Assembly: GCF_003569045.1 (NCBI RefSeq)
Contig: NZ_BFCB01000003.1
Span: 1,736,001 to 1,800,000 of the forward strand
DNA: 64,000 nucleotides
Source: Aggregatilinea lenta
GTDB lineage: Bacteria > Chloroflexota > Anaerolineae > Aggregatilineales > Aggregatilineaceae
Direction: 5' to 3'
The notes below the pieces were generated by a model, which saw only the letters and a list, made by a program, of their open reading frames with translations, was not told the DNA's origin and made no database searches. This document shows, piece after piece, positions 37,209 through 46,782 of the stretch. Positions within the stretch are counted from its first letter, which is position 1; every line of letters begins with the position of its first letter. Both the position numbers and the translations under genes were made by a program.

Positions 37209-37346
37209 GCCGGGCGTGAAACAAGCGCCCGGCACGTGTGCATCTGTGACAGGTCGTGGGGCGCTGCCCCACACCCCGCGCGCCTTTTGCAAAGGCGCGA
37301 CCGAAAATCCTACAAGATTTGTAGGGGCACTTCATGAATTGTCCCC
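37209..37346. repeat. cluster of five hairpins (intergenic palindrome mosaic)
   Basis: In 138 bases: GCCGGGCG/CGCCCGGC (37209-37233), GTGGGGC/GCCCCAC (37256-37272), CGCGCCTTT/AAAGGCGCG (37279-37299), CCTACAA/TTGTAGG (37309-37325), and GTAGGGGCACTTCATGAATTGTCCCC (37321-37346). GGTCG/CGACC encloses the second and third. The last is copy 3 of the GTAGGGGC family. Found between korC and hypE, outside any gene; the remainder of the 37135-37428 gap is unremarkable apart from the direct repeat GTCGATACG at about 37147 and 37172. Confidence 0.7.
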
Positions 37347-37428
37347 AGGATGATCTCCCTACGCGGGGTCCGGGGGACCTCATGGTCTGTGGTGGATGGG
37401 CAAAGGCAGCGCCCTCGCGGGTCGATTC

Positions 37429-37983
37429 TTACGCGTGCTGCTCCTGGGCGACGGCCATGCCGCGTTCCAGCGCACGCAGATCGAGCGCGCACAGATCCGT
37501 TTTGGCCGGGCCGAGTTTGGTCGCCAGGACGCGCGCGATGGTATCCTGTGCGACGATGGGCCGGTGCACCAGCAGCGCACCGAGCAGGACCATGTTCGCA
37601 ACACGCGGATTGCCCAGCGCGGTTGCCAGCTCGGTGGCGGGCAGCAGCGCCCGGTCGATGTCATCGCGTTCCGGATCGCGCATGGTCAGCGACGCGTTGA
37701 CGACCAGCAGCCCGCCCGGGCGGATCTGGTCTTCGTACTTGTCCAGAGACGGGTGGTTGAATACGACAACGATGCTGGGATGCTGGCTGACCGGCGAGCC
37801 GATCGGATCGTCGCTGAGGATGACGGTGCAGTTGGCGGTGCCGCCGCGCATCTCTGGCCCGTAAGACGGAATCCACGTGACATGCTTGCCTTCGGCGAGG
37901 GCGGTGTAGGCCAGAAGCTGCCCGGCGAACAGTACGCCCTGTCCCCCGAACCCGGCGAAGATGAGTTCCTCGTGCATCGCCAC
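37429..37983 (-). CDS. korC: 2-oxoacid:ferredoxin oxidoreductase gamma subunit
   Basis: A 184-residue protein of the POR gamma family. FAGFGGQGVLFAGQLLAYTAL is the family signature near residues 9-29, followed by PSYGPEMRGGTANCTVILSD. It forms part of the four-subunit oxidoreductase with the alpha, beta and delta genes upstream. The stop codon of the beta gene abuts its start. The symbol is assigned by operon order; substrate (2-oxoglutarate or branched 2-oxoacids) is unresolved. Confidence 0.9.
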   Translation of the reverse strand: MAMHEELIFAGFGGQGVLFAGQLLAYTALAEGKHVTWIPSYGPEMRGGTANCTVILSDDPIGSPVSQHPSIVVVFNHPSLDKYEDQIRPGGLLVVNASLTMRDPERDDIDRALLPATELATALGNPRVANMVLLGALLVHRPIVAQDTIARVLATKLGPAKTDLCALDLRALERGMAVAQEQHA

Positions 37984-38778
37984 CTACCGCTTCGCTGCCG
38001 TCTGCACGGCGTCGTATACCTTGAAGTCGCCGAGCGGATAGACCGGGACCATCTTCTGCTCGACCCACGCCAGCGCCTCGACCGGGGTCAGGCCCCAGTT
38101 GGTGGGGCAGGTCGAAAGCAGCTCGACCATCGAGAAGCCGAGGCCTGCAAGCTGCGCCTGAAACGCGATCTTGATCGCTTTCTTGGCGCGGTTGATCTCC
38201 TTGACGTTGTGCAGCGACCGTCGCACGACGTAGGCCGCACCCGGCGAAGCGCTGAGCATCTCGGCCATGTGTATCGGGAAGCCGGTCAGCTCCACGTCAC
38301 GGCCCAGCGGCGAAGAGGTGGTACGCTGGCCGGGCAGGGACGTGGGAGCCATTTGCCCGCCCGTCATGCCGTAGACCGCGTTGTTGATGAAGATGGTGGT
38401 GATGTTTTCGCCGCGCGTCGCCGCATGGACGATCTCGGCCAGTCCGATGGAGGCGAGATCGCCGTCGCCCTGATAGGTGAACACGACGTGGTCGGGCAGG
38501 GTGCGCTTGATACCGGTCGCCATCGCCGGGGCGCGGCCATGCGCTGCCTCGGCTCCGTCTACATTGAAGTACTGGTAGGCGAACACCGCGCAGCCGACTG
38601 GCGAGACGCCGATCGTGCGTCCGCGCACGCCTAGCTCGTCGAGCACTTCGGCCACCAGCCGGTGAGCGACCCCGTGCGTGCAGCCAGGGCAGTAGTGCGT
38701 GGCGCAATCGTTCAGGGAGTCGGGACGCTTGTAAACAACTTTTTCTTCGGCTTGCTCAACCATAGAAACGGCACACAT
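37984..38778 (-). CDS. korB: 2-oxoacid:ferredoxin oxidoreductase beta subunit (TPP)
   Basis: A 264-residue thiamine-diphosphate-binding subunit. [12 protein letters not shown] holds cysteines of an iron-sulfur site, and [19 protein letters not shown] followed by [18 protein letters not shown] is the TPP/Mg2+ motif. The start at 38778 has a GGGAGG ribosome site 12 bases upstream; an ATG at 38763 is an alternative. It catalyses decarboxylation of a 2-oxoacid to acyl-CoA with reduction of ferredoxin, together with the alpha subunit. Confidence 0.92.
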   Translation of the reverse strand: MCAVSMVEQAEEKVVYKRPDSLNDCATHYCPGCTHGVAHRLVAEVLDELGVRGRTIGVSPVGCAVFAYQYFNVDGAEAAHGRAPAMATGIKRTLPDHVVFTYQGDGDLASIGLAEIVHAATRGENITTIFINNAVYGMTGGQMAPTSLPGQRTTSSPLGRDVELTGFPIHMAEMLSASPGAAYVVRRSLHNVKEINRAKKAIKIAFQAQLAGLGFSMVELLSTCPTNWGLTPVEALAWVEQKMVPVYPLGDFKVYDAVQTAAKR

Positions 38779-38786
38779 AGGTTTTT

Positions 38787-39866
38787 TTATCCTCCCGATC
38801 GTAAATCGCCGGGGAGTTTTTCAGCCAATTGTTGAATTGCCTCATAAATTTCTTCAGGCATAGGGACCATGCCACCCATGCGCCCGGCGAACATCACCGG
38901 GACCTGTCCCCCGGCGGCCAGCCGCACGTCTTCCCACATCTGCCCGGCGTTCATCTCGACCACCAGGAATGCGTCGATCTGGTCGGCCAGCGCCGACAGG
39001 CGATCTTCGGGGAACGGCCAGAGCGATATCGGGCGGAAGAGGCCCACTTTCAGCCCTTCTTTGCGCGCCTGACGCACAGCCGTTTCCGCGATGCGGCCCG
39101 CCGTGCCATAGCCCACCACGATCAGCCGCGCGTCGTCGGTCCACTGTTCGGCCCAACGCTGCTCGGTTTCGCGGATAGTTTGCAGCTTGGCTTGCAGGTG
39201 CAGGTTGACCGCTTCCAGTTCGGGCGCGGTCAGTTCCAGCGACGTGATAACGCGCTTGTCGCGGCCTTCCGCGCCGGTCAGCGCCCAGTCGGGCTTTGCC
39301 GTGCGTACGGGCTGCATCGGCGGCAGCTCGGCAGGTTCCATCATCTGCCCAATCAAGCCGTCCGCCACCACGAACACGAGATGCCGGTACTGATCGGCCA
39401 GGTCGAAGGCCAGTGTCATGAGGTCGATAGCCTCCTGCACGGACGCGGGCGCCAGCACGATCGGGTGATAGTCGCCATGCCCAGCGGAGCGGGTTACCTG
39501 GAAGTAATCGGCCTGTGACGGTTGGATGTTGCCCAGGCCGGGGCCGCCGCGCATGATATCTACGATCACGCAGGGCACTTCCGACCCGGCGATATACGAG
39601 AAGCCTTCCTGCATCAGACTGATGCCGGGGCTGGACGAGGAGGTCATGGCACGCACGCCGGTGCTGGCGGCCCCATAGACCATGTTGATGGCGGCGACTT
39701 CGCTTTCCGCCTGGACGAACACGCGGCCCAGTTCCGGCATGCGTTTCGCCATATGCTCCAGCAGTTCCGTTTGCGGGGTGATCGGGTAGCCGAAATAGGC
39801 TTCGACCCCCGCGCGCACGGCTGCTTCAGCCAGAGCGACGTTGCCCTTGAGCAGTTCTACAGACAT
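38787..39866 (-). CDS. korA: 2-oxoacid:ferredoxin oxidoreductase alpha subunit
   Basis: A 359-residue alpha subunit containing the pyrimidine-binding half of the TPP site: [22 protein letters not shown] near the N-terminus and [22 protein letters not shown], with [15 protein letters not shown]. The length, order delta-alpha-beta-gamma and sequence type match KorA/VorB enzymes rather than pyruvate-specific single-chain PFOR. No iron-sulfur motif is in this subunit. Confidence 0.92.
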   Translation of the reverse strand: MSVELLKGNVALAEAAVRAGVEAYFGYPITPQTELLEHMAKRMPELGRVFVQAESEVAAINMVYGAASTGVRAMTSSSSPGISLMQEGFSYIAGSEVPCVIVDIMRGGPGLGNIQPSQADYFQVTRSAGHGDYHPIVLAPASVQEAIDLMTLAFDLADQYRHLVFVVADGLIGQMMEPAELPPMQPVRTAKPDWALTGAEGRDKRVITSLELTAPELEAVNLHLQAKLQTIRETEQRWAEQWTDDARLIVVGYGTAGRIAETAVRQARKEGLKVGLFRPISLWPFPEDRLSALADQIDAFLVVEMNAGQMWEDVRLAAGGQVPVMFAGRMGGMVPMPEEIYEAIQQLAEKLPGDLRSGG

Positions 39867-39879
39867 GGCCTACCGCTCC

Positions 39880-40128
39880 TCATGCTGTCGCGGCGGCCTG
39901 CCGGGACGGGACGCTGCGGTAGACGGTGATGCACACATCCGGACACGCGACCGCGCACAGCGCGCAGCCGGTGCACCGGCCCTGCGGATCGGACAGCAGG
40001 GCCGGGGTATAGCCTTTTGCGTTCACACGGTCGGTGGCCAGCGTGATAGTGCCCTGCGGGCAGGCGATGGTACACAGCGCGCAGCCCTTACAGCGCTCTT
40101 CGTTGATCGTGATCCGGCCTTTCGGCAT
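39880..40128 (-). CDS. korD: 2-oxoacid:ferredoxin oxidoreductase delta subunit (2x4Fe-4S ferredoxin)
   Basis: An 82-residue ferredoxin-like subunit with two 4Fe-4S sites: CKGCALCTIACP and CTGCALCAVACP. It passes electrons from the TPP site to free ferredoxin. It starts the korDABC gene order and follows the CoA-transferase gene by 23 bases. A basic N-terminal MPKGRI segment is typical of KorD/VorA delta subunits. Confidence 0.92.
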   Translation of the reverse strand: MPKGRITINEERCKGCALCTIACPQGTITLATDRVNAKGYTPALLSDPQGRCTGCALCAVACPDVCITVYRSVPSRQAAATA

Positions 40129-40151
40129 GAAGCAGTCTCCTTCGCGATTCG

Positions 40152-41486
40152 CTACTCTTCCAACACAGACAGATCGGGCACGAAGAACTGCGGGACGTGA
40201 TAGAGTTTTTCGGCGGCTTCGGCCAGTTCGGCGCGAAACCGGGGATGCGCGATCTCCACGAGCAATTGCGCGCGCTCGCGGATGGTGCGCCCATACAGGT
40301 CGACCACACCGTATTCGGTGGCGATGTAGTGCACGTCATTGCGCGAGGTGGTCACGCCCGCGCCTACAGCCAGCGTCGGCACAATACGGCTCACGGAGCC
40401 GCCTTTGGCCGTGCTGGGCATGGCGATGATCGGCATGCCGCCTTCGCTGCGCGACGCACCGCGCACGAAGTCCACCTGCCCGCCGACACCGGAGTAAAAC
40501 GCCGGGCCGATGCTGTCCGCGCAGACCTGCCCGGTGAGGTCAACCGCGATGGCGGAGTTGATCGAAACCATCTTGCGGTTCTTGGCAATGTTGAACGGGT
40601 CGTTGACGTACTCCGTGGGGTGCAGCTCCACGATCGGGTTGTCGTCCACGAAATCGTACAGGCGCCGCGTGCCGATCACGAACCCGGCGATGATCTTGCC
40701 CGGATGGAACGTCTTGCGCTCGTTGGTGATGACACCCGCCTCAACCAGATCGACCACGCCGTCCGAGAACAGCTCGGTGTGCACGCCCAGGTGCTTGTGG
40801 TTGTTTAGCTTCTTCAGCACCGCGTCGGGGATGCCGCCGATGCCCATTTGCAGTGTCGCGCCGTCGGGGATGATCGCCGCGAGGTGGTTGGCGATGGCGT
40901 CCTGTTCGGGCGACGAGTGCGCCATGACCACTTCGGGCAGCTCATAATCGACCTCGACCACGTAGTCGATCTTGGAGACGTGAATGAAGCTGTCGCCCAG
41001 GGTGCGCGGCATGCGCGGGTTGACTTCCGCGATGACGATCTTGGCGCTTTCGGCAGCGGTCTTGGTCACACCGACTTCCACACCGTAGGAGCAGTAGCCC
41101 CGGCGGTCCGGCGGCGACACCTGGATCAGCGCCACGTCGAGCGGCAGCCGCCCGGACTTGAACAGCTCCGGAATCTCGGACAGGAACACCGGGGTGAAGT
41201 CGGCGCGGCCTTCGTTGACCGCCTCGCGGATATTAGCGCTGATGAACAGCGAGTTCACGCGCAGGTGTGCCGCCAGCTCCGGCTTCGCATAGTCCGCCTT
41301 GCCAATGGTGAGGACCTGGATCAGCTTCAGGCCCGAAAGGTCCGGCGCGCGGCGGCTGAGCGCGTCCATCAACTGCTGCGGGACCGAGCAGTTGCCGGTG
41401 ATGAAGATGCGATAGCCGGACTTCAAGACCCCGGCGGCCTCGTCGGCGGTGACTTTCTTCGGTTCGTACAAACTGAGCCAGCTCAT
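40152..41486 (-). CDS. acyl-CoA hydrolase/transferase (4-hydroxybutyrate CoA-transferase type)
   Basis: A 444-residue family I CoA-transferase (Cat1/AbfT-like). The catalytic Glu238 lies in HTELFSDGVVDL. Other family marks are GIGGIPDAVL, AVDLTGQVCADSI, and GVGGQVDFVRGASRSEGG, with a C-terminal YHVPQFF segment. It exchanges CoA between an acyl-CoA and a free acid such as acetate or succinate. In this operon it probably handles the acyl-CoA made by the korDABC enzyme. It lies 19 bases after the aminotransferase gene. Confidence 0.9.
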   Translation of the reverse strand: MSWLSLYEPKKVTADEAAGVLKSGYRIFITGNCSVPQQLMDALSRRAPDLSGLKLIQVLTIGKADYAKPELAAHLRVNSLFISANIREAVNEGRADFTPVFLSEIPELFKSGRLPLDVALIQVSPPDRRGYCSYGVEVGVTKTAAESAKIVIAEVNPRMPRTLGDSFIHVSKIDYVVEVDYELPEVVMAHSSPEQDAIANHLAAIIPDGATLQMGIGGIPDAVLKKLNNHKHLGVHTELFSDGVVDLVEAGVITNERKTFHPGKIIAGFVIGTRRLYDFVDDNPIVELHPTEYVNDPFNIAKNRKMVSINSAIAVDLTGQVCADSIGPAFYSGVGGQVDFVRGASRSEGGMPIIAMPSTAKGGSVSRIVPTLAVGAGVTTSRNDVHYIATEYGVVDLYGRTIRERAQLLVEIAHPRFRAELAEAAEKLYHVPQFFVPDLSVLEE

Positions 41487-41505
41487 TACCAGTGCTCCAA
41501 TGGAA

Positions 41506-42738
41506 TTAAGATGTCGGTAGTGTTTGGCCTTCGCGGATCACATTGCACAGGCGTTGGATGCCCTCTTCAATGCGATCTTCCGGCATACACGAAAAGTTCA
41601 GGCGCGCGGTCGGCTGCGGGTCGCTGGTGAAGAACGCGCTGCCCGGCACAAACGCGACGTTCTGCGCGATGGCGGCCTTGAAGACGTCCTTGTCGTCGCT
41701 GCCTTCGGGCAGTTTCATCCACAGGAACAGGCCGCCTTCCGGCTCGGTCCAGGTGACGTCCGGCGGCGCCCAGCGGTCCAGCGCGCCGAGCATGGCGTCG
41801 CGGCGCTTGCGGTAGACCTGCCGCAGCGTCTGGACGTGGTCCTCGATGAAACCGTCGCGGGCCGTCTCGTAGACGACCATCTGGTTGAACGTGCTGGTGT
41901 GCAGGTCCATGCTCTGCTTGATCTGCACCAGACGGTCGATGACGGCCTTCGGCGCGACGATCCACGCCACGCGCAGGCCGGGAGTGAGCGTCTTGGAGAA
42001 GGTGCTCAGGTAGATCACGTTGCCGTTGTAGCTGTGCCCGTTCTGGGCGACCGGCTCGACGTCGAGTGTGATGATTGAGGGCAGGTCGTCGCCCTCATAG
42101 CGCAGCGCGCCGTACGGATCGTCCTCGACGATTGGCACGCCGCTGCTGCGGCTGATTTGCACCAGATCCAGGCGGCGTTGGCGGCTGATGGTGACACCCG
42201 CCGGGTTCTGGAAGTTGGGTAGGATGTACATGAACTTCGGGTCCTGGCGCAGCGCGTCGGGTATCTGGTCTGTGCAGATGCCGTGCTCGTCCGTGGGCAC
42301 GCCCGCGTAGGCGGCCTGGAAGAGTGTGAACGCCTGGATCGCGCCCATGTAGGTCGGCTGCTCGACCAGGATGCGGTCGCTGGGGTTGATGAACAGCGCG
42401 CCGAGCATGCTCAGCGCCTGCTGCGAGCCGGATGTGATCAGCACGTTGTCCGGGGTGATGCACAGGTCGTTGTTGGCGCACATCCAGTCCACGATCATCT
42501 CGCGGAGGGGCAGGTAGCCTTCGGTAGGGCCGTATTGCAGTGCATACTCCGACTGCTGGGCCAGAACCTTGGTGCACGCTTCTTGAACGCGCTGTGTGGG
42601 GAAGTACTCGGCAGCGGGCAGCCCGCCCGCAAACGAGATCACCTCTGGACGCTGAGTGAACGTGAGCAGCTCACGAATGATGGAGCTGGTCATGTGTTCC
42701 ATTCGCGCGGCATAGCGCGAAGGCCAAACCATTCCCAT
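41506..42738 (-). CDS. PLP-dependent aminotransferase (LysN/aromatic type, fold I)
   Basis: A 410-residue class I/II aminotransferase of the 2-aminoadipate/MocR-like group. ITSGSQQALSMLGALFINPSD, YILPNFQNPAG and the PLP lysine Lys249 in STFSKTLTPGLRVAW are diagnostic; VEDDPYGALRYEG carries the Asp that contacts the pyridine ring. It converts an amino acid to the 2-oxoacid that the following oxidoreductase would use. The start at 42738 is the first of two ATG codons; AAGGACA precedes. It heads the operon. Confidence 0.92.
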   Translation of the reverse strand: MGMVWPSRYAARMEHMTSSIIRELLTFTQRPEVISFAGGLPAAEYFPTQRVQEACTKVLAQQSEYALQYGPTEGYLPLREMIVDWMCANNDLCITPDNVLITSGSQQALSMLGALFINPSDRILVEQPTYMGAIQAFTLFQAAYAGVPTDEHGICTDQIPDALRQDPKFMYILPNFQNPAGVTISRQRRLDLVQISRSSGVPIVEDDPYGALRYEGDDLPSIITLDVEPVAQNGHSYNGNVIYLSTFSKTLTPGLRVAWIVAPKAVIDRLVQIKQSMDLHTSTFNQMVVYETARDGFIEDHVQTLRQVYRKRRDAMLGALDRWAPPDVTWTEPEGGLFLWMKLPEGSDDKDVFKAAIAQNVAFVPGSAFFTSDPQPTARLNFSCMPEDRIEEGIQRLCNVIREGQTLPTS

Positions 42739-42963
42739 TTCTGCCTGTCCTTAGATAGAGTCCCCGATACGTTTAATGTTCCTATTAAGTACTTGTAACC
42801 ATTATATTACGCACTTTAAATATACCCGCATGCGCAAAACATCAATAGTGGCAGAAGCCACCCGACGCGACGCGCAGTGTCACTTCACCCGCAACTGGCT
42901 CCACAACGTGCCCGGCACTCCTGCGTATAGACGTGTAGGCGTTGGTGAGGGAGGAATGATGCG

Positions 42964-43989
42964 ATGGCCGGAGTCGCACAGTCAGTTACGCAGTCGATCG
43001 AACGGCAATTGAGCAGGTTTTCGCCCGCGATGGCGCTGTTGCTTCTCGGCCCGATTTTCGGAGAACTCGTGTCGGCCCACCAGAGTCTGTTTGAATTCAT
43101 CAATCCGTTGGCGTTCATTCTCTCCGCGCTGCCGTACGGGTTCGGCGCGATCATCTGCCGCGAACTGACCGTACGCTGGGGCAAGGGCTGGGTCAGCCTG
43201 GTACTACTCGCGCTGGCATACGGGTTATACGAAGAAGCACTGGTCGCACGGTCAGTCTGGGATCCGGACTGGGCAGAGTTGGGCGCGCTGCGCGACTACA
43301 GCTACTGGCAGGGCGTCGTCTGGACCTATCTGGCGGTACTGCTGCACTTTCACCTGACGATCAGCATTCTGAGCAGTGTCGTGCTGGCCGAGATCCTGTT
43401 CCCGGCGCAGCGGCACGCATCCTGGGTGACGGATCGCCAACTACGATGGTGCTTCGTCGGGCTAGGGCTATGGCTGCCCGTGTTGGTGCTGCTCAATCCC
43501 TTCATGCCGACCCTGCTCGCGTTGGTGGGCACGGTGAGCGCTATCGCCGCGCTGGTTTGGACGGCGCATAGGCTTCCGGTGCAGGTCCTGCCGCCGCAAA
43601 CGGGTCGGAACGTGGCTCCGGTGTGGTACGGTGTGGTCGCCGCGCTCAACACGACCGCTGTTTTCGTGCTGGTTTTCATACTGCCGGAAGCCGATCCGGC
43701 CTGGCTGCCTGCGTGGCAGGTGTCGCTGGGTATCGTCGTCGCGTTCGATCTGCTTGCGTTCGCATTGATCCTGCGGTGGTCCGGCAACGGCGCGGCGTGG
43801 GACGACCGGCACAAGCTGGCGCTGATCGCCGGATTCTCCGCCTTTTACCTCGTTGTAGGCGCATCCAAAGGCGTTGGCGGCTGGGTGGTTCTGGCTGCCG
43901 CGATTTGGGGCTTCCGCCGGGTATGGCAGCGCCTGAAGACTGCGCGATCTGGCTCGGAGTTGGCACACGGGATGCAACCCGTGTCGTGA
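42964..43989 (+). CDS. polytopic membrane protein of unknown function
   Basis: A 341-residue protein with about nine or ten hydrophobic segments, short N- and C-terminal tails and a Trp-rich loop (ARSVWDPDWAELGALRDYSYWQGVVW) near residues 90-120. The ATG at 42964 follows GGGAGG. The acidic pair YEEA in an early segment resembles CPBP/Abi-type proteases, but the second motif of that family is not clear. Monocistronic or ahead of the GH31 gene by 63 bases. No function assigned. Confidence 0.75.
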   Translation: MAGVAQSVTQSIERQLSRFSPAMALLLLGPIFGELVSAHQSLFEFINPLAFILSALPYGFGAIICRELTVRWGKGWVSLVLLALAYGLYEEALVARSVWDPDWAELGALRDYSYWQGVVWTYLAVLLHFHLTISILSSVVLAEILFPAQRHASWVTDRQLRWCFVGLGLWLPVLVLLNPFMPTLLALVGTVSAIAALVWTAHRLPVQVLPPQTGRNVAPVWYGVVAALNTTAVFVLVFILPEADPAWLPAWQVSLGIVVAFDLLAFALILRWSGNGAAWDDRHKLALIAGFSAFYLVVGASKGVGGWVVLAAAIWGFRRVWQRLKTARSGSELAHGMQPVS

Positions 43990-44052
43990 GAAAAGTCCCG
44001 TTTCCAGGCGCGACCAGTTGCGCTAACATGGACGCTTGAGTGGTGTCAACTG

Positions 44053-46590
44053 GTGGATCGAGAGGGCTGCTTGGAAACGATTCGCAAACTACTGGTCAGG
44101 CCGGAATTCACGATGGGGCTGCCGACCGTGATCCCCGCGCTGCGCTACCGGATGGGGCTGTTCGTGCGCAACCGCCGCTTCAAGCGCCGACCGCCGCACG
44201 GCGAGTTCCAGGCGTTGGGGCGTGTGCTGACCGTCAAGCGGCAACCGGGCGGCGCGTGGCTGCACGCCCAGCAGGGCCACATCGAGATCCGCTTTTGGGC
44301 GTCGGGCATCGTGCGTCTGCGCGCCAGCCAGGACGGGGTCGCGGAGCTGCCGCTGTCGTACGCGGTGGTCGAGCCGGACGAGACGCCAGCGGAAGTCACC
44401 TACGAGGACACGCCCCAGGCGCTGACTATTCGCACCGATCAGCTCACGTGCGAGGTGGACAAAGCGGCCTGTACGCTGGTGATCAAGACACGCGACGGAC
44501 GCTTAATCGTGGAGGATACGACGGGCTTCCGGCTGCGCGGGGAGCAGGTGATGTGGTCGAGCCGCCTGCCAGACGGTGACGGCTGTTACGGCCTGGGCGA
44601 GCGTGCCAGTGGCGTGAACCTGCGCGGACGCCGCTACGGCTTCTGGAACTCCGACCTCGTGCGCTACCGCTACGGCAGCGATCCGCTCTATCTCAGCATC
44701 CCGTTTTTGTTGGGGCTGCGGCCCGATCTGGCGTACGGCGTGCTGTGGGACAACCCCTCGCGCGGTTGGGTCGATCTGGGCGAGGCCACACCCGGCGAAA
44801 AGACGTTCTTCGCGGAGAGCGGTGAGGCGTGCGTGTACCTGATGGCCGGGCACGATCCGCAAGCAGTGCTCTCGGCCTACACGGCGCTGACAGGGCACAT
44901 GCCGCTGCCGCCGCTGTGGGCGCTCGGCTTTCACCAGTCGCGCTGGGGCTACGACGAGGAAGCCACCTTCCGCACGCTGGCCCACCAGTTCCGCCAGCGT
45001 CGCCTGCCGTGCGACGCGCTGTACTTCGACATCGACTATATGGACGGCTACCGCGTCTTCACCTGGAACCGCGAGCGCTTCCCGCAGATGCCTGCGCTGC
45101 TCAAGGATCTGCGCGCGCAGGGCTTCAAGCCGGTCGCCATCATCGATCCCGGCATCAAGATCGACCGCAAGTATGACGTCTACCTCGACGGCGTGCAGCG
45201 CGACGTGTTTCTGAAGTACCCGGACGGCACGCGCGTCGCTGCGCCGGTCTGGCCGGGACGCTGCCACTTCCCCGATTTCAGCCGCCCGCATGCCCGCGCG
45301 TGGTGGGCGGAGCAGGTCGGTAAGCTGGTGCAGGCCGGGTTCGCCGGGCTGTGGAACGACATGAACGAACCGGCCCTGATCAACCTCAGCAGCGACAAAT
45401 CGCTTCCGCCCTACGTCATGCATGAGTGGGAAGAACACCCGCGTAGCCATCTGGCAGGCGGACACAACACGTACGGGATGCTCATGGCGCGCTCGACCTA
45501 CGAGGGCCTGCGCCAGCACCGCCCCGACGCGCGTCCATTTGTGATGACGCGCGCTGCTTACGCCGGGGCGCAGCGATACACGTCGAGCTGGACCGGCGAC
45601 AACACCGCGACGTGGGAGCACCTGCGGCTGAGCATCAGCATGGCGCTCAACATGGGTCTGAGCGGGCTGCCGTTCACCGGGCCGGACACGGGCGGCTTCC
45701 ACGACGAGCCGAGCCAGGAGCTGTTCGCGCGCTGGATGCAGGTCAGCAGCCTGCTGCCGTACTTCCGAGTGCACACCATCGCCGGGTCGCGAGACCAGGA
45801 GCCTTGGAGTTTTGGCGAACAGGTCGAGTCGATTTCGCGCTGCGCACTGGAGCGCCGCTACCGGCTGCTGCCCATGCTGTATACCGCCTTCGCCCAGAAT
45901 GCCCAGCACGGCACGCCGATCATCCGGCCCTTATTCTGGCTGGAACCGCGTAACAAGGCGCTCTACGACGTGGACGACGCGTTCATGGTCGGCGATGCAC
46001 TGCTGGCGGCTCCTGTGCTGGACGAAGGCGCGACGCGGCGCGAGGTGACGCTGCCCGCCGGGACGTGGTACGCGTTCGAGTCGGGCGAGATGCAGCGCGG
46101 CGGCGGACGCATTACGGCGGATGCACCGCTCGATACGCTGCCGCTGTTCGCGCGCGCCGGATCGGTGATCCCGCTGTGGCCCGTTATGCAGTATGTCGGC
46201 GAGCTGCCGGTCGAGGAACTGCTGCTGCGCGTGTTCGCCGGGACGGGCGAGTCCGTGCTGTACGAGGATGCAGGCGAAGGTATGGCTTACCGCGATGGCG
46301 AGACGCGGTGGTCTACGTTCACCACCAGCTTCCGACCGTCCGGCGAATTCGTGATCGAGTGGCACCGGTCCGGTGCGTACCAGCCGTCCTACGAGCGCGT
46401 GCGGGTCGAGGTGGTGGGCATTTCCGGCGAGCCGGAACGTGTGGAACTGGACGGTGGCATGGCCCCGGTGTGGTATTTCAACGAGGGCGTGGTCGAGTTC
46501 GTGGCGGGTCCGTTCGAACGAGCGCGCATCATCGGGCGCGAGGCACTCACACCGTTCCTGGACGAAACGCGCTTGCATCCGCCGCACTAG
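44053..46590 (+). CDS. GH31 alpha-glucosidase/alpha-xylosidase family enzyme
   Basis: An 845-residue glycoside hydrolase family 31 protein. The catalytic nucleophile Asp436 is in GLWNDMNEPA and the acid/base Asp516 in SSWTGDNTATW. PPLWALGFHQSRWGY and DIDYMDGYRVFTW are substrate-pocket motifs. GH31 enzymes release alpha-linked glucose or xylose from oligosaccharides. No signal peptide is seen, so it is intracellular. The GTG at 44053 is used; TTG at 44071, with GAGAGGG upstream, is an alternative start. A terminator-like hairpin follows. Confidence 0.9.
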   Translation: MDREGCLETIRKLLVRPEFTMGLPTVIPALRYRMGLFVRNRRFKRRPPHGEFQALGRVLTVKRQPGGAWLHAQQGHIEIRFWASGIVRLRASQDGVAELPLSYAVVEPDETPAEVTYEDTPQALTIRTDQLTCEVDKAACTLVIKTRDGRLIVEDTTGFRLRGEQVMWSSRLPDGDGCYGLGERASGVNLRGRRYGFWNSDLVRYRYGSDPLYLSIPFLLGLRPDLAYGVLWDNPSRGWVDLGEATPGEKTFFAESGEACVYLMAGHDPQAVLSAYTALTGHMPLPPLWALGFHQSRWGYDEEATFRTLAHQFRQRRLPCDALYFDIDYMDGYRVFTWNRERFPQMPALLKDLRAQGFKPVAIIDPGIKIDRKYDVYLDGVQRDVFLKYPDGTRVAAPVWPGRCHFPDFSRPHARAWWAEQVGKLVQAGFAGLWNDMNEPALINLSSDKSLPPYVMHEWEEHPRSHLAGGHNTYGMLMARSTYEGLRQHRPDARPFVMTRAAYAGAQRYTSSWTGDNTATWEHLRLSISMALNMGLSGLPFTGPDTGGFHDEPSQELFARWMQVSSLLPYFRVHTIAGSRDQEPWSFGEQVESISRCALERRYRLLPMLYTAFAQNAQHGTPIIRPLFWLEPRNKALYDVDDAFMVGDALLAAPVLDEGATRREVTLPAGTWYAFESGEMQRGGGRITADAPLDTLPLFARAGSVIPLWPVMQYVGELPVEELLLRVFAGTGESVLYEDAGEGMAYRDGETRWSTFTTSFRPSGEFVIEWHRSGAYQPSYERVRVEVVGISGEPERVELDGGMAPVWYFNEGVVEFVAGPFERARIIGREALTPFLDETRLHPPH

Positions 46591-46637
46591 CGCAGCCGTT
46601 AGCGGTTAGCAAAAACAGCGTTTACGTGGGGGTATGC

Positions 46638-46661
46638 GTAGGGGCGTATAGCCATACGCCC
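46638..46661 (+). repeat. GTAGGGGC palindromic repeat, copy 4
   Basis: GTAGGGGCGTAT/ATACGCCC with loop AGCC; stem GGGCGTAT pairs with ATACGCCC. Lies after the GH31 gene. Confidence 0.6.
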
Positions 46662-46666
46662 GATGG

Positions 46667-46727
46667 AAAGCCACAGAAAAGGCTGGGCGGATCTGTGACA
46701 CGCCCAGTTTTATCTGTGGCTTTGTTC
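46667..46727 (+). terminator. nested-stem terminator after the GH31 gene
   Basis: An outer 11-bp stem AAAGCCACAGA (46667-46677) / TCTGTGGCTTT (46713-46723) encloses CTGGGCG (46683-46689) / CGCCCAG (46701-46707), which is followed by TTTTA. Either the inner stem with T-run or the whole structure could stop transcription. Confidence 0.65.
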
Positions 46728-46782
46728 CCCTTCCCTCCGCTTGCGTGGGGGAAAGGGCCAGGGGATGGGGGGCGACGCCCCG

